Shown here: one piece after another, positions 12,201-23,117 of the stretch
Position numbering within the stretch: the first letter of the stretch is position 1
Layout of the letters: each line of letters starts with the position of its first letter
Assembly: GCA_001724265.1 (NCBI GenBank)
Contig: MEDY01000361.1
Location: forward strand, 1-46,349
Direction of reading: 5' to 3'
DNA length: 46,349 nt
Origin: Rhizaria sp. SCN 62-66
Lineage: Eukaryota; Rhizaria, unplaced
Translations under genes and position numbers: made by a program
Notes under the pieces: model-generated
What the model was told of the DNA's origin: nothing
Seen by the model: only the letters and a program-made list of their open reading frames with translations
Databases searched by the model: none

Positions 12201-12971
12201 TGTTACTACTACTACTACTACTACTACTACTATTCGTGGATGTAGTTGCTTTCGCTGACTTGGCTGACTTAGACGTCGTTTTCGACTTTGCGGGAGTTGA
12301 GATTGTGGCAGGAGTCTTGTCAGCGTCCGCGTCCACAAAAGCGCGAGGACGAGTGGTGTGACGCATCTTATTGGCGTAATACGACTCCGAGAATCCGAAT
12401 GTAAGTGGGTACTTAGACAGCTCTTCCTCTTCCTTGTTGTCCACGATCCTGTCGACGAAGTAGCCCGCCACGGTCGTTTTGTCCCCGAGCCGCGCCAGCA
12501 CGGCCCTGGCGCCGACCGCACCGCTGCGGCCCCGGCCGAAGCCGACGCCGCCGTAGCTGCACGCGCCGGCCACAAACGTCACGTTGGTGCCGCCGTCAAT
12601 GTAAGCGCCTGCGGAAAGAGCGCTTGAATCGGCAGCAGGAGGCGACGTCGATGGTGCAGTGTTGTTCGTGTCGTTCGCAGCGTCAGGGTTAAAGACTATC
12701 AGTGCCCCCTTGGATTTAGCACTGGCAGTGCTGCTCTTCTTCTTCGCTGGACTCGCCCTTACGCTCGCACTCGCGCTCGCGCTCGGAGTCGCATTAACCT
12801 GACTCGCGTCCAGGTTCACCTCGTCACCGTCACCGTTGCCGTTGCCGTTGCCGTTGCTGGGCCGGTCGGTCGGGGCGACGGCAGTGCCATCAAAGCCCGG
12901 GTTCGCCACCGCTTCCGCGGGCGCCACGACCAGTTCCAGCTCAGCCCACGCCCGGCCTTGCTTGCTCACAT

Positions 12972-13002
<31 letters not shown>

Positions 13003-13598
13003 CTTGGCGTTGTCAGTGCTCGGCGAGAGCTGCATCAGCGCTTTGCCCGCGACCGGGATCGGCAGTGTAAGTGCCGTTGGTGGAGGCAGGGGGTACTTCG
13101 AGTACTTCGTGAGCAGCGCGTCAGAGATACGCTCGCTCCCACTCGGGCCGTCAGCGTCTAAGGGGGTACTTAGACGACTCTGGCGGTTCGAGGTGAAGGG
13201 CGTGGTCGCTTCGGCGGCGACCGTAAGCAGCGCCAGCACCAGCGCAGTGATGTCAGTGAGCGCGTGAGGAGCCGCGGCCGTGGCTTCGGCGGCGGTGGAC
13301 AAGTTGGCAAACGCGCCGAGTGCGGGGGCGCGTTTTGCGAGAGCAACACTGTCAACGACGCCTATTGCAGCGCTCGCAGCGGCAGTCGCAGCGGCAGCAG
13401 TTGCCGCAGCCGCGTCAGCGCTCGTCGCGGAGCCATTGCCCGCGCTGCCAGAGCCGGCGCTAGCCTTGCGGGCGTTCGCGCCGCCGTTCGCGCTGCTGTT
13501 GGGGCCGTAACTTGAGTGAAACGGCGACGCGACGGCAAACAAAGCAGCCGCCGCAGCCTTCTTGGTCACAGTGTTGCAACCACTGTTGCTGTTGTCAC

Positions 13599-13692
<94 letters not shown>

Positions 13693-16463
13693 GGCGCCGA
13701 GGCCGCCCCGGCCGCCCTTGCCCCTCCTGCCAGGCACTGAGGAGGTACTTAGACTCTGCGCCGGGGGCGAGCCGCTCTGGCCCGGCGCCGCGGCGCTCGT
13801 GCCTTCTGGCGGGGTACTTGGACTTCGTAAGGGGGCGCACGCGCCGTAGCGGGGCGTGAGGTCGGCGTGGTCGGCCGAGTCGGACGCGTACGCCGTCGCG
13901 GCTGACAGGGGGAACAAGTGAATGTACGTGTAGTGCTTCTTGGCCGCGCTGCTGCTGTTCGCGACGGCGATTGCGCCAGGGTTCGTGTTGGCACTGGCAG
14001 CGGCGTTGGCGTCGGCGTTTGTGCTAGTGCCGGAGTTGCCGTTCGTATTTGTGCTGCTGCTTGCAGGCGAGTCTGCGTTGACGGCTTTGTTATTGTTGTC
14101 GCTGTTGTTGTTGTTGTTGTTGTTGTTGATGCTGGGGGTGTTGGTCGTAGGGGACTGAGTGTAGAGCTTGTCGGTCGGCGTGAATGTAAGGGGTAGGGCA
14201 CTTACATTGGGCTCGACATCTTCGCTGACGACAAAGCCGACACTCTGGACTCGGCGATCATGGGCACTTACATCGGCGTCGTGGCCAGTCACGGAGGCGT
14301 TCACAGTCGGGCCAACAACGTCCGGGACACTTACATTGGCCTGTGACAGCGAGGTACTTACCGCGGCAGCGCTTCCGCTCACTGATGCACTCATAAACGA
14401 CTGAGTAATGCGCTCAATGGCCCTTAAACCGGCACTGGCCTTTACACCAGCGCCGATGACCTGCAAGTTGGTGCAAGAACCCTCAATGTAAGCGCCTTCA
14501 TCAGTGTAAGTGCCGTACGTCGGGTAAGGTACGTGAGCGCCGTCAACAGCATTCGAGCCAGCGTCTTTGCTGCGATTACAGTTGTCACTGTTGCTGTTGC
14601 CGTCGCCGTAGTTGGTGTTAGCGCTATTGCAGCCGTACAGCGCCCGCAGCGGAGTGACGGGCGCGAGCGAGAGCCCCAGCGCAAGCAGCACGACGTCTTC
14701 CGCGAGCGACAAGTTGCTCACAGCCAGTGCGGTCAGACAAGAAGCCACAGGGGCGGCCCTGAGACCGGCGGAGGTCCTCGCACTCGAGCCAACCGCAACA
14801 TCAGCAGCAGAGGCAGCAGGCGCAGGCGGGCTGTTCAAACGACCCGCAGAAGCAGTGCCGGTGGCAGCGGCGGCAGCGGTAGTTGGCGACGTTCCTGCAG
14901 CCGTCGTCCGCGCCCTATTGCCAGCCGCCGCCGCGGCGGCTGCAGCGGTGGCGGCTGCAGCAGCGGCAACAGCGGCGGCATGGGTACGTTTGATCGCGGA
15001 CTCGGTGTCAGAGCCCTTGGAGTAGTCTTTGTACCGCGTCAGCAGCGGCAGCGCGGCGCACAGCTCGCATGGCAGCATCTGCTGGCCGTAGCCGTGACCG
15101 CGGGCAGAGTGACCGTGGGCAGCGGCATCAGCTGCGGTAGAGCTCGAGTCAGTGCCTGCGTTGTTGTAGCTGTTTTGGTCGCCAACGGTGCTGCTGCTGC
15201 TCTTGTGAGAGTTAGAGTGCGTTTGAGCTAAGAACACAGCTGTTTTGTACACGACCTCACGAGAGCTGTCAACAACTTCAATACTCGTACTACTAACGTC
15301 GTTGTTGTGCTTGCTCGCAGCACTCTTGGACGTCTTGGACTTGGACTTCGCAGCAGCACTCGCGCTTGAGCCAGCAGCGGCACCAGCAGCAGCACCAGCA
15401 GCAGCAGTTGCACATGCGCTGGTACTTGCCTTGTCCTTGGCTGCTGAGGCAGCCGCAGCCGCCGTCTCCGCCGTCTCAACCAGCAGCGCGGCCAGCAAGC
15501 TCAGCCCGCTTGGCAGCACCAGCGGCGGCCTAACTTCCGGCGCAGACAGCAGCTGCGACGTCGCCCCCACCTCGCCGCTCTGGAGTTGCGTCTTGAGCGC
15601 AAGGTGGGGGCTGACGGAGGCGTACTTCTTGTGCTGGAACAGCGCCAGCAGCGCCTGGGCGGTCTTGTGCGCGCGCGTGATTCCCCACAGCGGCGCCATC
15701 ACCGGCACGGGAATCGGGCAGCTTGACCGAGGAAGGTATTTCTTGTACAAACTACCGAGCGGAACCTTGTTTTTGACTGGGAAAAGCTCATGTTCAGGCA
15801 GCAGCGGTGTGGCGCGCACGAACACGCGCGGGTCTAAGTGTCCCTTAGAGCTGCTGTCTAAATGGGTCTTGTCTGAGTAAGTGGCTTCGTAATCGGGATC
15901 AGGGTCGCTGAAAAAGGCAAGCGACTTGTACTCCTTCGGCTGACTGAGGCTGCGGCTGAGGCGCTCGCTGAAGCTGTAGCTGTCGCTCTCGGGAGCGCTT
16001 CGGTTGCCGTTGTAAAGCAGGGCTTCTGTTTGCGGCAGGATCGTTTGCGTCGCGAAGTTGAGCCGCCACGACCCAGACTGGCCCTTGCTGCGGCCGTAGG
16101 GCTGTAGGTTGCACGACTTCAGCTGCGCCTCTAACTGCGACTGCGGCTGCGCCCGCTGCTGTTGCTGTTGCTGTTTGAAGTGGTTCACCAGAGCGAACGA
16201 CTTGCGTGACTGCGCGCTGTACTGGTTGATGAACGGGCAGTCGAGCAGCGAGTCGGTCGCCACAAGCGCTCGCGTCGCAGCGCCCCCACCGCCGCCGCCG
16301 CCGTCCGCTCCCGCAGGCGCGGCCGTTTGCACCAGAGTCTGCGAGACGAAGGGGAAGACCTTGACGCTGTAGCGCGTGACAGAGCTCGTCCCAAATGCAT
16401 CGCCGCCGAGGGACTGGATGTTCGCCACAACACCGCCCAGGCCGCTGCTGCTGGCGCTGTTTC

Positions 16464-16509
<46 letters not shown>

Positions 16510-19500
16510 GCTAGAACTCGAGCTAGAGTTGGTGCTTGCGGTTTTGACGCGCGTCGCAGGCGCGCTGATCTCCACGACATCGTCGTCGTCACTGCGCAGA
16601 GCTTCGTCAGGGCTCGCCGAGCTAGTATTATTAGCACGCACATTGCTCTTGTTGCTATTGCGGTCATCGTCGTCCATGTCCCTGTCATTGTCGACGTCGT
16701 TGCCAGCCGCAGCCTCGCTCTGGCTCTGGCTCAGGTAAATGGGTTCGGCCTGGCTCTGACCTGCGCTCTGGCTCAGACTATGAATGGCGCTCTGGCCCAG
16801 ACTCTGAGCGCGGCTCAAGCTCTGCGACTTGCTGGCACTCTTGTTGTTCGCACTCTTCGCCTTAGCAGCAGCAGCGGCAGCGGCGTGTGCAGCAGCGGCT
16901 GTCTTACCTTTGCCCTTGCCATTACTATTACTCCCATTCGCTTCCGCCGCCGCCGCAGCAGCAGCAGCAGCAACAGGAGCAGCAGTTTGACAGCGTGCGT
17001 GGCTGAGGCAGGCCCGCACGCTCTGCGACCCTTCGGTGTCGGCCACGGCCATTGCGGCCCCCACCACGGAGCCCGCGGCGGCTCGCGCCACCGCCGCGAG
17101 CATTGGCACGTGCACGCTGGACTTAAACAGCAGCGCGAGGAAGTGGCGGCGGCGCGCGGCGGCGGCGGCGGCGGCCGTGGCGGCCGCGTGGCGGGCCCGC
17201 GCGCGCCGCTCGGCTTCGGCGGCCTCTTCCTCCGCCGCGGCGGCCACGGCGGCGGCGGCCACAGCGGCGGCGGCCACGGCGGCGGGGGCGGCCGCAGTCG
17301 CAGTCGCGTCGGCGTTTCTACCGCTGCCGCTGCCGCTACTGCTGGAGCTGCTGCAGTGCGTCAGTGCGGGCAGCGGCAGCGAGTTCTGGCTGAAGCCGGC
17401 GCCGGTCGAGCCGCTGCCGCCACCAGTGGGATGCGAGTGATACTGCAGGGACGGAAGGTTGCGGCCGTGCTGGTGGTGACCGGACACCGCAGAGAGGGGC
17501 TCCAGCGGGGGCGGGGCGTCTGCGTCATCGTCGTCACCGAAAAAGCCGCCGCTGGCGACGACAGCGGTCGGAGTGAACCCGTCGAAACCAAGGCCAGCCG
17601 ATACAGTGCGAGAGGTTTTGGGGATGACGAGAACGAGGGCCTTGCTGGCGCTCTCAGGCGCGCTGGCGTTGCTTTGCGACCCCGCCTTCGCTGGCGAAAA
17701 CGCAAACGGATGCGCGTTGCCGCCGACCGCGTTGTTCGTATCCCCGGCGTTCGGGAGACTTACAAGTGCCGTCGCCGTCGCCGACGACGATGACGACAAG
17801 CGGACCGGTGATTCGTGGCTGCCGCGCGCGCTGCCGATCGCGCGGCTCGCCGCGCTGTCCGAGACGGTCACTACGCCCACAGTCACGACGTCATCGTCCC
17901 GCTCCCCGCGTTCTCCGCGTTCTCCCCGCGCGCGGTGCCGCGTCGGCGTCGCCGGCGCCGCGGAGGTCCGGATCGCGCCACCCTCCTTCTTCACGCGCAC
18001 CGCCGGGCCCGTGCCCGAGGCTGCGGCTGCGGCGGCTGCGGCGGCGGCGGCGGGCGAGATGGCGCCCGACTGCGTGTAGACGTTGTTGTGCGATGAGCAC
18101 ACTGGCCGAGGCTGGTTGGCGGCGGCGGTGGCAGCGGCGGCGGCGGCCGCGGCGGCAGCGGCCCGGTTGCTGACGCTGCCGTTGGCGTTCGGGCGAGGGT
18201 TGACAGGATTCGTGTTGGCGCCCTGGAAGGTGTTAGAGTTGACTGGCATGTTGGCGAAAGGGTCTTTATAGCCCGGGATACTGAGATCCGCCGGCAAGGG
18301 GAAGGCTAAGGGTGCTGGGGCGGGGGAAGTCAAATCGTATCCAGCAGTGAGACACATATTAGAGACTGACTGCGCGGCCAGGGCACTTAAGCGATCTAAG
18401 TACGCCTCGGGGTCTGAGGGGACACTTGCATTACTCGCAGCAGAGCTCGAACGAGAGCTGAGGCTACTGCTCGTCTTGCTCCTGTCAGCAACCGTGAGAA
18501 CTCCGTTTCCGATGACGCCACGAGCGTTACTGGCGACGGCGCTGCTGACGGCGCTGCTGACGGCGCTGCTGTTGCTGTAGACTCCGTTAGCGGTGCTGCC
18601 AGCGTTGACGGCAGCGATGGACTTGTAGAGCTCGCCCGCAGCTTGAGTCAGTCCCCCCGCGCCGGATTCAAGCACGAAGCTCGCCGCAGCCGCCGTCGCG
18701 ACCACGGCGGCGGCCGAGGTGGGTGTAAGTACCCACGCCACGAGGGCGTCTAAGTACCTCCGGGCCCTGGCGCGGGCGTTGAGCGCGGCGCCGAGCTCGA
18801 TCACAGTGTGGTAGGTAAAGACGCCCAGTTCGCGGGCCTCAGTCTCGCGAGCGTTCTGTGCCGCTTTCGGCGCGTTGCTACCGCCGCCGGGGGCGGTACT
18901 AAGACGGTGTAAGTACACGGTCGTGGCCGCAGTGCGCGCGGCAGAGATGATGACGTAGTCATTCGGATTGAGGCCGGCGTAGAGAAGAGACTTCTCAGGA
19001 TTCGCGCTCTTTTTGCTCTTCTTCGCACGAGCGACATCAGTGCCAGCGCCGTTCGTGGCAGCTGCAGCAGCTGTAGCAGCAGGAGTTGCGGTGACGTCGT
19101 CAGTCATCGCAACGCCTCCGGCACTCTCACTCTCAGCGCCTGCGGCAGAAGTCGGGCTACTGCTACTGCTGCTGCTGCTGTTGTTGTAGCCAGAGTCGAG
19201 GCCCAAAAAAGCCATCACGCGTAGTTCAACCTCCAAGTTCGCCTCTTTTTCACCGGCACTTACGCTTGCAGCAGCAGCAGTCGCATTCGCGGTGATCTTG
19301 CTCGCGTCGCCGCTATTCGCAGTCGTCAGGTCGACGCTGCTGCCGGCGTCGTTGCCGTGGCCACTCTTGCTGGCAATCATAGCCGCCTCCGCCGCCAGCA
19401 GCGCGCTGACCACGCCTTTGCCCCACAGCAGCGTCACCGCCGCGGCGGTCTCGGCCTCGGCCTGCCGCACCGCGGCGGCAGCCAGCGGCAGCAGCACCGA

Positions 19501-22500
19501 CAGCGGCAGCGGCAGCGGCAGAGAGGCGTCAGGGGCGATGGGCAAAGGACACATCAGCATCGGCAACTGATCGAGTATATCGCTCGCACTTGCATTCGCA
19601 CTCGTTTTATCACTGGCAATAGAGCTGCTGCTGCTCGGGGTTGAGTTCTTGTCAGCTTTGCCGTTGTTGGTCACACTAGCGCTATTGTTCATCCTAGTGA
19701 CGGAGTCTGACGAGAGCGGTTTGATCGCCTCGCGGGCCTCTGCTGGAGACATTTGGTACATTTCCTCGTAGCCCGGCGCACATGCAACTCCACTCACCAT
19801 ATCGACGACAATGCTGCTGTTGCTGCTGCCGACACGGGAGCTGGAGCGAGGGCTCGAAGCCTCAGAGCCACCAGACGCCTTGGCGCTCGGCCCATTTGTT
19901 CTCGCGCCAGCACTAGCGTGCGCGTGAGCGTTGCGCGAGGGATGCTGCTGGATGCGGACGACGGGCGCTGACAGCGGCGGCGGCGCCGTCAGAAACAGCG
20001 CCGGGATCGTCGGCGGCGGCAGCCACAGGTCAACGGGCTTGGTGTAGATCAACACGCCGGGCTTGCGCAGGAAGCCGGGTCGGACGCGCGGCACGGCGGC
20101 GCTCACATCGGCGTCCGCGTCAGTATGGGGGAGGCGGGGAACGCGGTCGCGGTCGCCGTCGGAGTCGGAGCCGGAGTCCGACTCGGTTTCAGACGACAGC
20201 AGCGCCGAGTGCGGACGCGAGCGCGAGCGTGCGTGTCCAGCCGCTGGCGCTGCCGCCGCCGCCGCAGCAGCAGTTGCGCTGCTGTCCGCAGAGGCGCCGG
20301 CGCCGGCGCCGTTGTAGGTCAGCTGCAGAGCTTTCTGCTGGTCGCGCTGCTGCAGTTTGAACAGCAGCCGCTGCCGCCGCCGCCGCTGCCGCCACTCGCT
20401 GTCGGAGTCGCTGTCACTGCCGACCGCCTCCCCGCCCGCCCGCGCCCGCGTCCGCGCGCGCGCCCGCGCGCGCGCTCCGGCGCTGTCGTCGCTGTCGTCA
20501 GCGATGCTCTCGCCGTCGTCGGAGTTGCTGCCGTTTCTGGAGTTGTTTTGTGAGTGCTTGTTCAGGTAGTGGGTGACGAGTTTGCTCGTGCCGGCAGCAC
20601 GCTCGCTCGCGCGGGTCTGCCGGCGGCGTAACTTGCGCGCGCGGCTTAGCTTCTGGCTCTCGTCGTCGCTGGCACCATCGCGGCCACGACGGCCACGTTC
20701 ACGGTCTCGCCTACGGTCACGGTCCCGGTCCCGGTCCCGGTCCCGGTCCCGGTCCCGGTCACGATGACGGTCACGGTAACCGTGTTTGTCTCTTTTGTCC
20801 TTCTTGCTTGCTTTGTCTTTCTTCTTGTGACTGTGAGCGGCAGAGTGACCGTGAGCAGAGCGACCGTGGGCTGAGCTCCTCTACACAGTCGTGCGAGACT
20901 GTGAATGTGACCGTGAGCGCGCCTACGACTGCGTGCCCGAGGAGGTGCTTCCGCGTCCCGCCTAACTGCTGCTTGCACCGTGGTTGCCGCCGTCATCGTC
21001 GTCGTCAAAGTCGTCTGTGATGATGCGGCGGCGGCGGACAACGGGGCCGACAACATCATCACCGTCGTCATTAGATTTTGCGCCAGCACCCGCACCGGCC
21101 CTGCTCTTGCTCTTGCTGCTGCTGCCGCTACGACCGCTTTTCTTCGACTTGCTCCGAGCACGAACAATGTCACTGTCGTCGTCATCATCGCCGCTGTTGT
21201 CGGAAAGCACACGCTTCAGCCTCCGCGAGCTGCCGCCACTGCTGTGCGTCTTCTGCCTCGCAGTCCTCGCCGTCGCCTTGCCCGTGGAGCCTTCTTCGTC
21301 AGAGACGAACTCGAAGCTGTCGGAGCTCGTCTCCGAGGAGCTGGCGCTGTCGCTCTCGCTGTCGCTGTAGCTGCTCGAGCCCGTCTCGCTGTCGTCGCTG
21401 CTGCTCGAGGTGCCGGACCGCGAGCCGTCGTGGTAATTATCGTCGCCGTCGCCGCCGTCGGAGACCACAAACCCTTCTAAGTCCTCCTCCTGGCGGGCCT
21501 GCGACAGGTCTAAATACCCCTTAGCTGCGCCACCCTTAGCCGACTTGGGGATCGCGCTCACCGTCACCTGCTGCTTCTTCTTCTGCGGCTGCGGGCTCAG
21601 CTGTTGCTGAGTTTTGATCTCCTTTTGCCGCTGCAACTGTGCAGTCGCGTGCGCCCAAAAACGGCCCGCGCGCTCGTTGCCGCCGCCGCTGCCACTGCCG
21701 CTGCCGCTGCTGAGGCTCCCGCTGTCGTTGGCGTTCCAAGCAGAGCCGGAGTGCGCGGTGGCTGCGTTCGCGTGAGCGTTGGAGTTGGAGTTAGCGTGGC
21801 TTGAGGAAGACGAGGATGCAGCAGCGACAGCGGCGTGCCAGGCGTTGTTGGCGGCTTGGTTCAAGTTGCTGCCGCTGCCACTGGCACTGACGGTAGGTTT
21901 GCTCTTAGCTTTACTGCTGCTCACGCTGGGGCCAGAGACAGTCGTAGCAGCGGTGTTAGATTTGATATTCCGACGATCGTCATCGCCGTTGTTGGAGTCG
22001 CGGTCGCGGTTGCGCAGCGGCTGCTTGCCGCCCGCGCTCTTGTTGCCGCGCTGCAGTTGCAACTGCGGCTGCAACAGCGACAGCGACAGCGACTCAGCGG
22101 CTGCGGCTGCATTGGGGTCAAGCTGCGTGTCGCTGTTGCGCCAGACGTCGCCGCCCATCACCACGCCCGTCACCCAGCCCGTCGCCGCGGGCGTGGGGCG
22201 GAAGAACGCACTCGAGCTCGAACTGGCGCTGCTGCTGGCGGAGGCGGCAACGGGAGGGCGGGTGGGGCTAGGGGGGTAGGAGGCGTAGGCTGTGGGCAGG
22301 ATAGGAGGGCCCGCGGGGGGCCGCGGCCGGTCGTCGTCGGTGTCGGTGCTCGAGGAGTCGGAGTCGGAGTCGGAGCTGGTGCTGGAGCTGCCAGAGCCGG
22401 AGCCGGAGCCGGAGCCAGAGCTGGAGTCAGAGCTGGTCGAGTCGGATTCGGTGTCCGCAGCGGCTGCAGCGGCGGCGGAGTTAGCTGTTCTGGCGCGGGG

Positions 22501-22629
22501 CGGCGTGCGTGCGGTTTTAGACGCGCGGGGCGTAACGAGCGTAACGTCAGAATCGTTGTCAGAATCGAGCGATATAGCGCGCGACGCGGGCAAAGTGCCA
22601 CGGCGCGGGGTCCTCGGCTGCGAGCTCAT
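9220..22629 (-). CDS. G3: 4469-residue low-complexity giant protein with three in-frame UAG codons
   Basis: One frame runs from ATG at 22629 (GCCATGAGC) to TAA at 9220. It is interrupted only by TAG at 20964-20962, 20925-20923 and 20883-20881 (residues 556, 569, 583). The two large standard-code ORFs (22689..20962 and from 20880 down to 9220) are in the same frame with no TAA or TGA between. Family unknown. The N-terminal part is S/D/E-rich with basic nuclear-localisation-like clusters, then an RD dipeptide repeat, then Ala/Ser/Asn-rich sequence with islands of ordinary composition (for example 15560-15800). A 31-residue Asn run lies at 13600-13692. SUMO-interaction-like hydrophobic/acidic motifs appear several times: VTLV at residues 29-32, VVEIS near 16570, IIIVD near 12155, IEVVD near 15275. 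No signal peptide is seen. It is divergent from G4 and shares its UAG usage, so co-regulation is likely. Confidence 0.75.
13156..13175. repeat. 20-bp inverted-repeat element, GTCTAAG-N6-CTTAGAC
   Basis: The sequence GTCTAAG GGGGTA CTTAGAC has perfect 7-bp inverted arms and lies inside the G3 coding sequence (read there as RLSTPLD). A near-identical element sits in G4 at 26606-26624 in the opposite orientation relative to coding. A half-matching form lies in G1 at 2866-2880. Confidence 0.7.
13600..13692 (-). repeat. Perfect (AAC)31 tract encoding 31 asparagines in G3
   Basis: The + strand reads 31 consecutive GTT units; on the G3 coding strand this is AAC repeated, flanked by GGCGCC and AGTGAC. 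Perfect codon identity over 93 bases points to recent slippage expansion rather than selection for each codon. Confidence 0.95.
16464..16509 (-). repeat. GCGCCC hexanucleotide microsatellite (Gly-Ala repeat of G3)
   Basis: About seven tandem copies of GCGCCC on the + strand encode a GAGAGA run in G3, next to a serine run. Confidence 0.85.
20721..20760 (-). repeat. GGTCCC hexanucleotide repeat encoding Arg-Asp dipeptides in G3
   Basis: Six full GGTCCC units plus GGTC on the + strand translate on the minus strand as an RD repeat, continuous with degenerate RD/RH dipeptides on both sides. The repeat resembles the RD/RE domains of RNA-processing proteins, but composition alone does not show that function. 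Confidence 0.85.
20881..20964 (-). other. Cluster of three in-frame TAG codons inside G3
   Basis: Under the standard code these would end one protein and leave the next without an ATG for a long distance. Contexts are GASSS-x-AGRGS, SGTQS-x-ARSRS and SRTTV-x-RSSAH. The surrounding sequence keeps the S/R/H-rich composition and GC content of the coding region. It is not AT-rich like the introns of this genome, and no intron of usual length (about 190 nt) would remove all three. Confidence 0.75.
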
Positions 22630-23117
22630 GGCGCCAAGGTCCGTGCGATTTAGAGGTAGTGCGTGCTGCTGGTACAAACAAAAACACAAAAATATAATAC
22701 AAAAGTCAGTATAAATTTACGAAAAGTAGATAAAAGCAGTAACAACGGTTGTTTGAAGCCACTGCAGTGTCATCTCAGTCAGCTGAATCGTGGCGCGCCA
22801 ACTCGCCACCGCTGCGAAAAAATGTGGCCACACTTTGCCGCCCTCAAGCATGATCTTATTCATTGATCTCACTGCACTTCTATCGTAAAATTGTGACAGC
22901 GCTTCGTAAATAAACGTGTATTATAACATTTTTACATGAGTATTTAATTATATCTCTTACAAGAGTTGTATATCTTGTCATCCCACTCCATTTCTCTCGG
23001 TCCCTCCCCGAGTGAAGATTTGGCTTTCGCGTTCTCTCGCTTGCTCCAACTCCCTCACTCAGTTCCCGCTTCGGTCTTCACGCCAGCCTGTGCCCGGCGC
23101 ACGGTGTGCGCTTTGCC
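22630..23117. promoter_or_regulatory. Divergent promoter region between G3 and G4 (488 bp)
   Basis: The two UAG-containing giant genes start 488 bp apart in opposite directions, so this interval must drive both. The centre (about 22880-22970) is AT-rich and the flanks are mixed. No specific binding site can be named. In-frame upstream ATGs that would shift either start are not evident, and both start codons sit in a GCCATG context. Confidence 0.55.

Noticed and set aside
9451-20553. Long + strand ORFs opposite G3 (for example 9451-11451, 16327-17793)
   Set aside because: They mirror G3 repeats in another frame, with R/L/C-rich composition. The G3 frame is continuous over 13.4 kb, which chance cannot give.
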